From positions 186,001-250,000 of the forward strand of contig WGMK01000015.1 in assembly GCA_016125095.1 (NCBI GenBank): a stretch of DNA of 64,000 bases, given 5' to 3'. The notes beneath the pieces are model-generated. The model saw only the letters and a list, made by a program, of their open reading frames with translations, had not been told where the DNA came from and searched no databases. The stretch is from Candidatus Hydrogenedens sp. (GTDB lineage Bacteria; Hydrogenedentota; Hydrogenedentia; Hydrogenedentales; JAEUWI01). Positions 25,297 to 34,839 of the stretch are shown here, in pieces; the first letter of the stretch is position 1, and each line of letters opens with the position of its first letter. The position numbers and the translations under genes are program-made.

Positions 25297-27463
25297 GGAA
25301 CTCGAAGAACACCGGGACTGGTCGCTGCGGGCGCTGGCGGACTTGGAGGAATTCATCCGCCACGACGCCGACTTCCATGGCAGCATCAACCATGAAGTGC
25401 GCGCCATCGCCGACCAGCGGCGTTTTGTCGAGGACGGCAAGTACCGCGTCGTGTTCCTGGGCACCTTTAATGTGGGCAAGAGCACGGCCATCAACGCGTT
25501 CCTCGGCGGCGGCTACCTGCCGATGGACGTGGAGGAATGCACGTCGCGCCTGACCTTCATCGAGCGGGGCGACGCGCTGGGCCTCACCATTGTGCTGAGC
25601 GAGGCCGTGGCCGACAGCGAGCTCGACGCGCTCCGCCGCCTGCTGGGCGAGTTCGGCGCGGCCATCGAGCCGCGCGAAGAGGGCACCCGGCTGGTCGTTT
25701 CGTTTTCGAGCGAAAACCCGGCCGACATGCGCCGCGCGCTTGAGCCGATCATCACCGTGATGGCGGATGACGACTACCCCCTGCTGGCCCCCTTGCGCGG
25801 CAAGATCGAGGAATTGAACCTCACGCTGCCGACGCAAGTCCTGCAGGAAGACATCGCCTTCGTCGATACGCCTGGCGTGCACAGCGTGTCCGAAACCCGC
25901 GCCGAGATCACCTACGGCATCATCGAGCGCAGCCACCTGGTCATTTCCTTCGTAGACAGCGGCTTCGCGGGCAACGTGCACGACCTGAACTTCATCAAGC
26001 GCATCATCAAGTGGCGCGGTCGCCGTGTGTTTTTCGTACTCAACAAGGCCGACAAGCTGGAGAGCTCGGAGATCGACGTGCGCGGCGCGCGCGGCCCGGC
26101 CCGCAGTCTCATGGAATCCTTCGCGCGGCACGACATCCCCGAAGATTCTGAAATCTTTTTCCTGTCCGGCTACCGCGCGCTCAAGGCGCAGGAGCTGGAA
26201 CACGGCCACATCACGCTCGACGAGGCGCTGGACGACAACAAGCTGTCGATCCCCACGAGCGTGTGCTCGGGGTTGGACGACAGCGACGATCCCCGCCGCG
26301 ACCTCGCGGCGTACCTCACCGGGCAGAGCCGCTTCTCGCACCTCAAGGCGCGCCTGATCGACTACCTGCTGAACGAGAACAAGGCGGGTGTCGTTATCGA
26401 GGCCGCCGCCCAGTTCATTGCCACGCGCGCCCAGGACTACAGCGCCGGCATGGAGAACGAGCTCGCGCTTGCCAAGGACCCGAGCAAGTTCGACGAACTC
26501 CGCAGCCGCCGCGACGAGTTGATGAAGCGCCTGGAGCACATCCGCAAGAGCGCGGGCGAGGTGTTGGAAGAATTCAAGGCCAAGAGCCTCGGCGGCACGG
26601 TCGGCGGAGAAATCCACCAGGGCTACGAAAGCCGCTTCCGCAGCGCGGTGACCGAGGCCGCCATCGAGAACCAGATTATCAAGCCGACGCTGGACTGGCT
26701 GCGGCAGTCGGGTCGTCTCAAGGAAGCCCGCCGCCAGAAGTTCAAGCCGCTTTCCGCCCAGCTCGAGGCCGCGGTAGACGAGTTCGTCTCCTCGACCCTC
26801 GCCGATATCCACCGCCGCGTGGAGCAGGATGAAGCCGGCGTGCGCGAAGCCATTGCCGAGAGGCTCGGCGAGGTCCGCGGACTGCGCATGCACCTCACCG
26901 AACTCGGCCGTCTGGAGCCCGCCGCGCTCGAGGCCTCCATGGCGCAGAGCTATCTCGCGTTCGGGGCGGGCGGCGCTGTAGCGGGGCTGGCGGCCGGCGC
27001 GGCCATCGGCTCCATTGTTCCCGTGGTGGGAACTGCCATCGGCGCGGGCTTGGGCGGACTCCTCGGCGTGGTGGGCGGCGTGCTTGCCCGTCTGGCCTGG
27101 AGCGAGGAACGCTGGCTGAAAAAGCTCGAGCCGATCGTGCACGAAAACGCCATGAATATGCTCGTGCGCGGCGGAAAGGACGCCTCCGGAAAACCGGCAT
27201 TGCCCATTGTCGAGGTGGTCTGCGAGTACCTCAAGAAGCGTGCGAACTCCTTTCGCGAGGCGGTTCAGGCCGAAGTGGACAACGCCATCCAGGCTGTGCA
27301 GCAGGAATGCGACAGCCTGCTCGCCCGGGAAAACGAAATCCGCCGCCAGAGCGAGGCCATCATCGCCCGGCTCGAGCCCAAGGTGAACCGGCTGAACACC
27401 TTACGCGACACCGCCCGGTCCATCGTGGACGAGACCCGCGGCCGAGAGCGAATCCGGGTCTGA
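25286..27463 (+). CDS. Bacterial dynamin-like GTPase, long membrane-acting partner
   Basis: 725 aa. G1 GTFNVGKST is at residues 59-67, followed by G3 DTPGVHS and G4 NKAD. Long helical regions follow on both sides of a hydrophobic Gly/Ala-rich paddle at about residues 554-604 (FGAGGAVAGLAAGAAIGS and PVVGTAIGAGLGGLLGVVGG). This order of GTPase, stalk helices, membrane-inserting paddle and helices is that of bacterial dynamin-like proteins, which tubulate, fuse or repair membranes in a GTP-dependent way. It is encoded with a short GTPase partner, overlapping by 11 bases. The substrate membrane and the trigger are unknown. Confidence 0.88.
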   Translation: MKFKELEEHRDWSLRALADLEEFIRHDADFHGSINHEVRAIADQRRFVEDGKYRVVFLGTFNVGKSTAINAFLGGGYLPMDVEECTSRLTFIERGDALGLTIVLSEAVADSELDALRRLLGEFGAAIEPREEGTRLVVSFSSENPADMRRALEPIITVMADDDYPLLAPLRGKIEELNLTLPTQVLQEDIAFVDTPGVHSVSETRAEITYGIIERSHLVISFVDSGFAGNVHDLNFIKRIIKWRGRRVFFVLNKADKLESSEIDVRGARGPARSLMESFARHDIPEDSEIFFLSGYRALKAQELEHGHITLDEALDDNKLSIPTSVCSGLDDSDDPRRDLAAYLTGQSRFSHLKARLIDYLLNENKAGVVIEAAAQFIATRAQDYSAGMENELALAKDPSKFDELRSRRDELMKRLEHIRKSAGEVLEEFKAKSLGGTVGGEIHQGYESRFRSAVTEAAIENQIIKPTLDWLRQSGRLKEARRQKFKPLSAQLEAAVDEFVSSTLADIHRRVEQDEAGVREAIAERLGEVRGLRMHLTELGRLEPAALEASMAQSYLAFGAGGAVAGLAAGAAIGSIVPVVGTAIGAGLGGLLGVVGGVLARLAWSEERWLKKLEPIVHENAMNMLVRGGKDASGKPALPIVEVVCEYLKKRANSFREAVQAEVDNAIQAVQQECDSLLARENEIRRQSEAIIARLEPKVNRLNTLRDTARSIVDETRGRERIRV

Positions 27464-27670
27464 CGCCCCTAGAATCGCACGGCACCGCCCCGCTCCCACC
27501 CCCGAAATGTAAACTATTTACGCCATCCATTTAGGTCCACTTCGAACGCAAGCTGAATTTTGTCAATAGTTTAGCTTGGCAACGCTCCTTGCGGATCCCG
27601 CGATCGTGTGGTAACCTTTTACTAGGGAGTACCTGAGCGTTTTTTGTCACATCTGGGGAGGGTTATCGTA

Positions 27671-30600
27671 ATGATGCGCCGCATCAAAGTCTCACTGTGT
27701 TTCTTTAGTTTCGCTTTATTGACGTTTGCCACGACGGCCTCGGCACAACCTTTCGCGACTTTTCCGATGGTCCGCGGCGAACTGGTGGCCACCTGTTTCT
27801 CCGGGCTGCAGAGCGGCCAGACGCAGGCGCCCTATGCGGCGAATCCCTTCGGGGCGGTGATGGGCGTGATCGACGCCCGCATCCCTCCCGTGGACGCCAA
27901 CAGCCCGATTCCGGTGCTGGATACCAACTGGTCGGCGCTCATGTACCACAATGAACTGGGTAATGCGGGCCACTTCTGGACCTCGCAGAACCTGGGCCAG
28001 GTGTTCGGCATTACGCTGGATGACGCGGACCCGCCGAACATCTACGTAACCGCGACCACGATGTACGGCCTGTTCGCCTTCGGCCCCGGCGGCGCAGGCG
28101 GCGTGTACCGCATCGACGGTGTCACGGGCGACATCTGCGTCATCGCCTCGCTGCCCAATACCGGGCCCGCGCTGGGCGATGTCTGCTACGACGCCACCAG
28201 CCGCAACCTCTTTGTTTCCAACTTCGAAGACGGCCTGGTCTACCGCGTAGCGGTGGACAGCCAGGACCCGAGCAACCCCTGCGCCGTGGGCGATGCGGTG
28301 GTGGCCTACGACCACGGCCTGAATGGCCGCCCGAACGGCGTGGTCCCTTCGACCAATGCCAGCCTGACCGCGATTCCCGACGATCCGAGTGTGGACTATA
28401 CCCCCAAGGGCCGCCGTGTCTGGGCGGTGCAGATGCACGAGGGACGCCTGTATTATAGCGTCTGGGTGCTGGGCAACCCCCACGAAATCTGGTCGGTCGA
28501 GGTGGACAGCGCCGGTAATATCAACCCGGCGACCGCCTTCTACGAAATCGAAATGCCGTCGCGTCCCGGCGGTTCTCAGAGCTTCCCGGTGTCGGATATC
28601 GCGTTCAGCGATGCGGGCAACATGTTTGCGGCCCAACGCACGATGAGTGCCGATTTCGGCAACCTTCACAACGGCAGCCCCGGCGGCGCGCACGCCGCGC
28701 GCGTCATCAAATTCGAGGGCAGCCAGGCCGCTTGGACGCCGAGCGTGGAAGAATACAAGCTCGGCTCGATCTTCTCTGAGGAGAACGGCGCGGGCGGCGT
28801 GGACGTGGACTGCGACGAGAACATCTGGGCGACTTCGGACGCCATCCACTTCGGCAACCCGGACACCGTATACGGCCTGCAGTGGATTGCGGCGGGCGGC
28901 AACGCCGGCGACCCTGCCGTGCAGAACAGCTACATCATTGGCCTGAATGGCGGCTTCGCCAAGTCGGAAATCGGCGATGTCGAGATCTACCGCGAGATTT
29001 GCCAGTGCATGGACATCGAGGCGGAGACGGTGGAGTGCGACGCCGACAATCCGGGAGGCCTGGTCTACACCTTCGACGTGACCAATGATTCCGGCGTGGA
29101 TGCCACGCGCATTATCTTCACGCCGCAGACGCCCGGCCTCCAGTTCTCGCCGCATTACCTGAACACTCCCGTCGCCGATGGCGAAACGGTGACCGCCTCG
29201 ACCAACATCAGCGGCTATACCGAGGGCGAGGAATTCTGCTTCACCATCACGCTGCTGTCGGCCGATGGATATGTCTGCTGCTCGATCGACATCTGCATCG
29301 ACCCGCCGCGCTGCGACTGCCTGGCGTTCGAGAACGAGCGCATCATCTGCGACCCGGAGAATCCGGGTTCGTACCTCTACAGCGTCCACCTGACGAACCT
29401 GACGGACGATGTGCTGGAACACCTGTACATCTTCCCGGACGACCCGAGCATTACGATTACGCCGGATTACTTCGACGTGCCCGCGGTGAATCCGGGCGGC
29501 TCGGGCAATCTTTCGTTCACCATCACGGGCGGCCAGCCGGGAGACGAGGTCTGCTTCCTGATGACCGTGCACGACCAGCAGCTGCATGAGTGCTGCGGTG
29601 TCGAACGCTGCGTCATCCTGCCGGATTGCTGCACGGGCGACTGCAACGACATCGCCATCAATCTGCAGGGCGATTTCCCGACGGAGCTCGACTGCGGCGC
29701 CGATTTCGTAGTCCCCGGGGCCACCGCATTCAATCGGTGCACCGACAAGGAACTGCAGGTTTCGATTTCGGGTTCGGTGGATACCTCGCACCCCGGCGAG
29801 TACTGCGTAAGCTACGTGGTGCTGAACGACCAGGGCCAGAAGTGCGAAGAGCGCTACTGCGTGACGGTCCTCGATAATTGCTGCCAGGGCGGCTGTGACG
29901 ACCTGACCTGGACCCTGCTGGGCGATTTCCCGCAGGAGCTGGACTGCAACGCCGAGTTCGAGGTGCCCGGCGCCACGGCGGTGGATTGCGATGGCAACGA
30001 CTGGCAGGTGTCGGTCAGCGGCACGGTGGACACGGCCAAGCCTGGTGAACACTGCGTGACCTATACCGCGGTGAACGCCGTTGGCGAGAAGTGCGAAATC
30101 ACCTATTGCGTGACGGTGCTCGACAACTGCTGCGACCCGGATACGATAGCACCGGATATCATCCTGCTGACGCCGTTCCCCAGCACAGTCAACTGCGGCG
30201 CTGCGTTCCCGTACCCCGAGGTGCTGGTGCGCGATAATTGCGACCCGCAGGTGGGCTGGTCCATCGAGGGCGAAATCGACACCTCGATCCCGGGCATTCA
30301 GTGCCTCACCTATATCGCGACCGACGCGGCCGGCAACACGGCCACCGAGACGCACTGCGTCATGGTGCTCGACAACTGCAACGTCGGCGTGCCAAACGAT
30401 ACGCCCGCCTTCCATACGGCGGACCTGAACCGCGACAGCAAGATCGGCCTGTCCGAACTACTGCGCGTGGTGCAGTTCTACGCGGTGGGCGGCTATCACT
30501 GCGATACGACGACCGAGGACGGCTTCGCGCCCGGCACCGGCAGCCACGATGGCGCCAAGCACGACTGCGATTTCGACAAGGAAGACTGGATCATCGACCT

Positions 30601-30697
30601 GATTGAAATGCTGCGTCTCATCCAGATCTTCAATGCCGGCAGCTACCACAGCTGCGGCGGCGGCGCCGAGGACGGCTTCTGCCCCGGTCCGGCATAG
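27671..30697 (+). CDS. Large secreted propeller/Ig-like protein with twin EF-hand-like C-terminus
   Basis: 1008 aa. The start ATG follows GGGGAGG by nine bases. A signal peptide (RRIKVSLCFFSFALLTFATT...SA) is followed by a beta-propeller-like region to about residue 440 (GGVYRIDGVTGDICVIASLP). Two Cys-rich domains of about 100 residues come next, starting CQCMDIEAETVEC and CDCLAFENERIIC. Three Ig-like domains of about 80 residues follow, each with LxGDFPxELDC or similar, a GxVDTxxPGxxC strand and ending VTVLDNC or VMVLDNC, as in DUF5011/Cry22-type Ig domains. The twin module closes the protein, with loops DLNRDSKIGLSE (918-929) and DFDKEDWIIDLIE (967-979). Likely a cell-surface or released structural protein. 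Confidence 0.85.
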   Translation: MMRRIKVSLCFFSFALLTFATTASAQPFATFPMVRGELVATCFSGLQSGQTQAPYAANPFGAVMGVIDARIPPVDANSPIPVLDTNWSALMYHNELGNAGHFWTSQNLGQVFGITLDDADPPNIYVTATTMYGLFAFGPGGAGGVYRIDGVTGDICVIASLPNTGPALGDVCYDATSRNLFVSNFEDGLVYRVAVDSQDPSNPCAVGDAVVAYDHGLNGRPNGVVPSTNASLTAIPDDPSVDYTPKGRRVWAVQMHEGRLYYSVWVLGNPHEIWSVEVDSAGNINPATAFYEIEMPSRPGGSQSFPVSDIAFSDAGNMFAAQRTMSADFGNLHNGSPGGAHAARVIKFEGSQAAWTPSVEEYKLGSIFSEENGAGGVDVDCDENIWATSDAIHFGNPDTVYGLQWIAAGGNAGDPAVQNSYIIGLNGGFAKSEIGDVEIYREICQCMDIEAETVECDADNPGGLVYTFDVTNDSGVDATRIIFTPQTPGLQFSPHYLNTPVADGETVTASTNISGYTEGEEFCFTITLLSADGYVCCSIDICIDPPRCDCLAFENERIICDPENPGSYLYSVHLTNLTDDVLEHLYIFPDDPSITITPDYFDVPAVNPGGSGNLSFTITGGQPGDEVCFLMTVHDQQLHECCGVERCVILPDCCTGDCNDIAINLQGDFPTELDCGADFVVPGATAFNRCTDKELQVSISGSVDTSHPGEYCVSYVVLNDQGQKCEERYCVTVLDNCCQGGCDDLTWTLLGDFPQELDCNAEFEVPGATAVDCDGNDWQVSVSGTVDTAKPGEHCVTYTAVNAVGEKCEITYCVTVLDNCCDPDTIAPDIILLTPFPSTVNCGAAFPYPEVLVRDNCDPQVGWSIEGEIDTSIPGIQCLTYIATDAAGNTATETHCVMVLDNCNVGVPNDTPAFHTADLNRDSKIGLSELLRVVQFYAVGGYHCDTTTEDGFAPGTGSHDGAKHDCDFDKEDWIIDLIEMLRLIQIFNAGSYHSCGGGAEDGFCPGPA

Positions 30698-30721
30698 CCG
30701 AACGCTGACATCCAAAAACGC

Positions 30722-30753
30722 GCAGCCGCCGCAGGGTTTCCTGCGGCGGCTGC
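30722..30753 (-). terminator. Intrinsic terminator, possibly bidirectional
   Basis: A perfect 14-bp stem (GCAGCCGCCGCAGG and its complement) with a four-base loop. On the minus strand it is followed by a GTTTTT tract, so it ends the Hsp20 transcript. It also stands 24 bases after the stop of the convergent secreted-protein gene. Confidence 0.75.
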
Positions 30754-30793
30754 TTCGATCTATGGCTTCGCGGCCCGCGGGCCGTCGGTGTCG

Positions 30794-31186
30794 TCAGTTG
30801 GCCGATACTTCGATGCGGCGCGGCTTGGCCTCCTCCGCCTTGGGCACCAGCACCGTCAGCACGCCGTCTTTCAGGCTCGCCTGAATCTGGCTCTGGTCCA
30901 GCGTCTGCGCCAGGCGGAAGCGCCGCGAGTAGCGCACCTGCTCGTACGGGCGGTCGGTTTCAGGGCGGCCCTTGCCCATCGACGCCTCGGCCGTCACCGT
31001 CAGGCGGCTCTCTACCAGCTGCACCTCCACCGATTCCGGCGTCGCGCCCGGCAAATCGAGCACGACCTGATAGTCGCTCTCGCGCTCGTAGACATCCGCC
31101 AGCGGCTCAATGGTCACCGCGCTCTCGCGCGGGGCCGCTTCCACGGTGCAGCAGGCGTTGTTATTCGTATCACAGCTGTTCGACAT
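30794..31186 (-). CDS. Hsp20-family small heat-shock protein (second gene)
   Basis: 130 aa. The alpha-crystallin domain spans about residues 25-120: IEPLADVYERESDYQVVLDLPGA opens it and RRFRLAQTLDQSQIQASLKDGVL leads to the end, with the C-terminal I-x-V-type tail RRIEVSAN. The N-terminal region is short and Asn/Cys-rich. Hsp20 proteins hold unfolded proteins without ATP. It follows another Hsp20 gene by 30 bases and ends at a strong terminator. The two are 40-50% alike by eye in the core, suggesting an old duplication or a hetero-oligomer. Confidence 0.92.
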   Translation of the reverse strand: MSNSCDTNNNACCTVEAAPRESAVTIEPLADVYERESDYQVVLDLPGATPESVEVQLVESRLTVTAEASMGKGRPETDRPYEQVRYSRRFRLAQTLDQSQIQASLKDGVLTVLVPKAEEAKPRRIEVSAN

Positions 31187-31216
31187 GGTCGTTCGCTCCT
31201 CTTGGTTGGGGGTGGT

Positions 31217-31645
31217 TCAGGCGCCCGTGGCCACTTCGATGCGGCGGGGCTTGGCGGCTTCGCTCTTGGGCAGCGTGATGCTCAGGATGCCCGCCTTGTA
31301 CTCCGCGCGGATGCCTTCCACCGACACCGGCGTGTTCAGCTTCAGCTTGCGGTGGTATTCGCCCGACGGACGCTCGCGGTGCAGCGTGCGCACGGCGCCT
31401 TCCGGCGCAGCCTTGCGCTCGGCCCGGATTTCCAGCACGCCCTGGTCGAAGGTGATCTGGATGTCCTCGGCCTTCAGCCCGGGCACAATGGCCTCGATGT
31501 ACACGTTGGCCTCGTCCTCGCCCGCGCTCACGCCGTTGGCGCGGGTCGCGTAGGGCTGCGGGTTCAGATGCCCGAGCATCTGGTTGATTTCGCGCTCCAA
31601 CTGCTGGAACGCGGGTACGCGGATACCAACATTCGGATAAGTCAT
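31217..31645 (-). CDS. Hsp20-family small heat-shock protein (first gene)
   Basis: 142 aa. The alpha-crystallin domain starts near NVYIEAIVPGLKAEDIQITF and includes GEYHRKLKLNTPVSVEGIRA, EYKAGILSITLPKSE and the tail PRRIEVATGA. The CAGGAG ribosome site seven bases before the ATG at 31645 decides the start over an in-frame extension to 31738. Upstream lies a sigma-54-like promoter. First gene of the two-gene heat-shock operon. Confidence 0.93.
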   Translation of the reverse strand: MTYPNVGIRVPAFQQLEREINQMLGHLNPQPYATRANGVSAGEDEANVYIEAIVPGLKAEDIQITFDQGVLEIRAERKAAPEGAVRTLHRERPSGEYHRKLKLNTPVSVEGIRAEYKAGILSITLPKSEAAKPRRIEVATGA

Positions 31646-31697
31646 GGCTTCAATCTCCTGTTTGCGTTGGCCGCTCGCGGCGGCGATGCCACCTATC

Positions 31698-31713
31698 CGC
31701 CAGCGGTGTGCCA
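31698..31713 (-). promoter_or_regulatory. Sigma-54-like promoter of the hsp20 operon
   Basis: On the minus strand TGGCAC, five bases, TGGC: the invariant GG of the -24 and GC of the -12 elements have the required 10-base gap, with one mismatch in the -12 box (TGGC for TTGC). Transcription would start near 31687, 42 bases before the start codon. No enhancer site was identified. Confidence 0.45.
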
Positions 31714-31752
31714 ACTGCAATCGGAGATTACAACCCATTCATTTGCTTTGAC

Positions 31753-31787
31753 TTAAAAGAAAAGGCCGGACGCTGAACGTCCGGCCT
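31753..31787 (-). terminator. Intrinsic terminator of the MmgE/PrpD gene
   Basis: A perfect 10-bp stem (AGGCCGGACG and complement) with a five-base loop, followed on the minus strand by TTTTCTTTT. It separates the PrpD-like gene from the heat-shock operon. Confidence 0.85.
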
Positions 31788-31829
31788 GGGTTGTTTCAAT
31801 CTGAAACGGATGTTTTATTTTGCCGCAGG

Positions 31830-33350
31830 CTAAAAGATACCGCGGTTGTCCCGGCGCGAGCACTTGAGCTTGGCGGGATCGACTTGCACGTTCAAATGCA
31901 GCAGGTCGCTGGATTCGAGATCGACGATATTCTGCACCACTTCCAGGAAGCGGAGGCGCTCGGCGTCGTCGATGACGTCCTGCGTCATGGTCTCGAACTT
32001 CTTGATGTAGTCCGGACGCTGCCAGGGCTTGGCACCCAGCGAGTGCGCGTTCGCCACGGCCATCTCGTCCACCATCTTGTTGCCATCGCGGAAGACTACC
32101 TCGACCCGGCCGCCGAAGGCCTTCTTGCTCGGGTCGGTGGTGTGGTAGCGGCGCGTCCACTCGGGGTCTTCCACCGTACGGATCTTGTGCCACAGGGCCA
32201 CCGTGTCGGGACGCGACGCGCGCTCGGGCGTGTAGCTGGCGATGTGGTGCCAGGCGCCGTCCTGCAGCGCCACGGCGAAGATGTACATGATGCTGTGGTC
32301 CAGCGTTTCGCGGCTGGCCTTGGGGTCCATCTTCTGCGGATCGTTCGCGCCGGTACCGATCACGTAGTGCGTGTGGTGGCTGGTGTAGATGACGATCTCC
32401 GCGATCTCGTTGAAATCGTGAATGTCGCGGCCCATCTTGAACGCGAGGTCGATGAGCGCCTGGCTCTGGTATTCGGCCGAGTGTTCCTTGGTGTAGGAAT
32501 CCATGATGGCGCGGCGGGGCGCGTCGAAATCGGGCAGCGGCACTTCGTACGCGCCCTTGGGTCCGTCGAGCATGTAGGCGATTACGCTGTCCTCGCCTTC
32601 GTAAATCGGCGACGGGCTCTTCTCGCCGCGCATCGCGCGGTCCACTGCCTCGATGGCCAGCTTGCCGGCATGCGCGGGCGCGTAGGCCTTCCAGCTGGAG
32701 ATCTCGCCCTTGCGCGACTGGCGCGTGGTGAACGACACATGCACCGCCTGCTGCACCGCCTGGAAGATGGTCTCGGTGTCGAGCCCCAGCAGCGCGCCGA
32801 TGCCGGCCGCCTGCGCCGGGCACAGGTGCGCGATGTGGTCTTTCTTGTGCTCGTGCAGGCAGATGCCCTTCACGAGGTTGATCTGAATCTCGTAGCCCGC
32901 GAGGATGCCGCGGACGATGTCCTGGCCGCTCAGGCCGTGCTGCGTGCCGCACTGCTGGGCCACTGCCAGAATCGGGGGAATGTTGTCGCCCGGGTGCGAA
33001 TAGTCCGCCGCGAGGAAGGTGTCGTGCATGTCGAGCTCGCGCACGGCCGTACCGTTCGCCCAGGCCGCCCACTCTGCGTCGTAGGTCTGGTCCGGCGGCA
33101 GGCCGAACACCGCCGCGCCGCCCTGGCGCGGATGGGCCAGCGCCTGGCTGCGGGCATTCGCCACCGGCTCGCGGTTGATGGCGCCCAGCGCCACGGCCGC
33201 GTTGTCGATGATGCGGTTGATGACCATCTCGCGGGTGTCGTCGTCGATGGTGGGGCGCGCGGAAGCGACCTGCGCGATTTTCCAAGCCAGCTGGTCCTCG
33301 CGGGGAAGCGGTTCCTTGGATGGATAGACTCGTACCTTGTGCAGATTCAT
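31830..33350 (-). CDS. MmgE/PrpD-family protein (2-methylcitrate dehydratase-like)
   Basis: 506 aa. The sequence follows the MmgE/PrpD fold: an N-terminal helical domain with [15 protein letters not shown] and [16 protein letters not shown], the [16 protein letters not shown] block, and [18 protein letters not shown], and a C-terminal lid. PrpD dehydrates 2-methylcitrate in propionate breakdown; other members act on different substrates, and no prpB or prpC lies nearby, so the substrate stays open. It is monocistronic: a terminator follows, and the ATG at 33350 is preceded by about 115 non-coding bases. An in-frame extension to 33584 lacks homology-like features. Confidence 0.88.
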   Translation of the reverse strand: MNLHKVRVYPSKEPLPREDQLAWKIAQVASARPTIDDDTREMVINRIIDNAAVALGAINREPVANARSQALAHPRQGGAAVFGLPPDQTYDAEWAAWANGTAVRELDMHDTFLAADYSHPGDNIPPILAVAQQCGTQHGLSGQDIVRGILAGYEIQINLVKGICLHEHKKDHIAHLCPAQAAGIGALLGLDTETIFQAVQQAVHVSFTTRQSRKGEISSWKAYAPAHAGKLAIEAVDRAMRGEKSPSPIYEGEDSVIAYMLDGPKGAYEVPLPDFDAPRRAIMDSYTKEHSAEYQSQALIDLAFKMGRDIHDFNEIAEIVIYTSHHTHYVIGTGANDPQKMDPKASRETLDHSIMYIFAVALQDGAWHHIASYTPERASRPDTVALWHKIRTVEDPEWTRRYHTTDPSKKAFGGRVEVVFRDGNKMVDEMAVANAHSLGAKPWQRPDYIKKFETMTQDVIDDAERLRFLEVVQNIVDLESSDLLHLNVQVDPAKLKCSRRDNRGIF

Positions 33351-33468
33351 GCGCGCGTTTCCATGCTGCCGCCGGACGGCGGACTCCTGAGGGTCAAACA
33401 AAGGAAAAGCATAGCGAAAGATGCCCGGATTTGTCCACTTTTCTGTGCAGGACGAACCCGCCGGGGAA

Positions 33469-33903
33469 TCAGCGCTTTTCCAGCTGCCGGGCGCGCTCGT
33501 GGAAGCGATCCAGCAGCAGCGGCGTCTGTTGTTTGAGGAAATGCTTGACCAGGAACCCCGGCACAGGCACCCGCGGCGACACATCGACCTGATAGGTCAC
33601 TCGCACTTTGCCCCGGCCGCTCGGCTCGAAGGTGCAAGACCCCTCCATCGAGTGGAAGCCCTTGCCTTCGACGAACACCCAGCCCAGGTAATTCGGAGCG
33701 TCGTACTCCACATCGATCACATACTGCACCGGACCGAACATCTCGCCATGCACCCGCACCCGCATCCCGCTGTCGAATTCATCCAGCACCTCGATACGCT
33801 CGAAATGCTCCAGAAACTCCGGATAGGCGGCATAATCGGCAAAGGCCTCATACATCGCCTCGATGGAAATGCGGTACTCGGCGGAATGCGAAACAGACGG
33901 CAT
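33469..33903 (-). CDS. SRPBCC/COQ10-RatA-like lipid-binding-fold protein
   Basis: 144 aa. The opening [37 protein letters not shown] (in parts) is typical of polyketide-cyclase/START-like SRPBCC proteins, with the family ending [22 protein letters not shown]. These bind hydrophobic ligands such as quinones. The start at 33903 has GGGAG nine bases upstream; a second ATG at 33918 would put that site inside the gene. It stands alone between the PrpD-like gene and a repeat-bearing gap. Confidence 0.8.
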   Translation of the reverse strand: MPSVSHSAEYRISIEAMYEAFADYAAYPEFLEHFERIEVLDEFDSGMRVRVHGEMFGPVQYVIDVEYDAPNYLGWVFVEGKGFHSMEGSCTFEPSGRGKVRVTYQVDVSPRVPVPGFLVKHFLKQQTPLLLDRFHERARQLEKR

Positions 33904-33967
33904 GCACACAGCTCCCAATGACCAAAGCGCCGCGATTCTGGCAAACCCGCAACCCGGCGCACAAGAC

Positions 33968-33986
33968 GGCTCCGCTGTGGCGGGGT
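33968..33986 (+). repeat. 19-bp repeat, left copy
   Basis: GGCTCCGCTGTGGCGGGGT. The copy at 35986-36004 differs at one base. The two lie outside the VapBC-lipoprotein segment. Confidence 0.7.
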
Positions 33987-34037
33987 CCGTGCTCCGAGAG
34001 GATTTCCAGGCAATTGCTGTGGGCGGGTTTCCCGACC

Positions 34038-34074
34038 CGCCTACTCTTCTGACCGACAGGTCTCCACTCTTGGC
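34038..34074 (+). repeat. 37-bp direct repeat, left copy
   Basis: Begins CGCCTACTCTTCTGACCG and ends CTTGGC. It matches 35952-35988 at 32 of 37 positions. The two copies bracket the lower-GC segment 34080-35950. Confidence 0.75.
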
Positions 34075-34123
34075 GGGCGTGAGGAAATCAAAAGAGGGGT
34101 ACTTCCGGTCAGGCAGACTACAG

Positions 34124-34525
34124 TCATAACTCCCAATCTACGACGAGGAGCCCGTCTACACGCCCGAATTCGCGCAGATTATGGGTGACCAAAGTAAGAC
34201 CGTTAGCGCGTGCAATCGCGGCGATCTTCAAGTCATTCGGTCCAATGCGGCAACCGGAAGATTCCAATTGATGTCGAATAGATGCGCAGTGCCCGGCACA
34301 ATCATCGGTGAATGGCAATGAGATGTAAGGCGCCAAGAAGGCATCCAGCTTTGCATGCTCCGCTTGGGGTGAAATTGATCGCTCTGCACCGTATCGGAGT
34401 TCATATACCACGATGGAGCACAAGAAGATTGCTTGGGGCCGCTCGGCCTCCCAGCGGCGGATCAGTGCTGCATTTTTCCCTCGCAGCAGCGCGATGCAGG
34501 CGTTGGTGTCGACGAGGTAGCTCAC
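34124..34525 (-). CDS. VapC-like PIN-domain toxin ribonuclease
   Basis: 133 aa. It has the PIN signature: VDTNACIALL with Asp6, YELRYGAERS with Glu42, and GPNDLKIAAIA with Asp98, the acidic residues that hold the catalytic metal. A final acidic region (GLTLVTHNLREFGRV) matches the family's last block. PIN toxins cut RNA, often tRNA. It starts with GTG overlapping the antitoxin stop (GTGA), the classic vapBC arrangement. Confidence 0.9.
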   Translation of the reverse strand: MSYLVDTNACIALLRGKNAALIRRWEAERPQAIFLCSIVVYELRYGAERSISPQAEHAKLDAFLAPYISLPFTDDCAGHCASIRHQLESSGCRIGPNDLKIAAIARANGLTLVTHNLREFGRVDGLLVVDWEL

Positions 34526-34752
34526 CCGATGGGGGGCCGCTGCTCTGATTCGCCCTGCGGTGCCCGCTCAAGATCCGGCATGCTGCCAGCCACTTTCGTA
34601 AAATACTCCAGTGGCCAGCCAGGCACTGCCGGGGCGACCAGAGGAGAGACCTGCACCACCACCCGAACATCAGCATCAGGATGTCCAATGTTCAGGCTGA
34701 GATTCAGCCGGCCTTCGCGAGTCGTGTGGCCCTGTGTTTCGAAAGTTTCCAT
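34522..34752 (-). CDS. Antitoxin partner of the VapC-like toxin
   Basis: 76 aa. Starts METFETQGHTTREGRLNLSL, a short strand-rich opening like that of small antitoxins, and ends in a Pro/Glu-rich tail. No AbrB or ribbon-helix-helix domain is clear. The role is inferred from size and its four-base overlap with the PIN toxin. An in-frame extension to 34884 runs into a repeat and is not used. Confidence 0.7.
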   Translation of the reverse strand: METFETQGHTTREGRLNLSLNIGHPDADVRVVVQVSPLVAPAVPGWPLEYFTKVAGSMPDLERAPQGESEQRPPIG

Positions 34753-34839
34753 GGTCCGGATATTTTCCTGACTTGTACCAGAGGTCATGGTACCGCATTG
34801 CAACCAGGATGCCAACCCCGTGGTCCTTCGGAAGACCCG

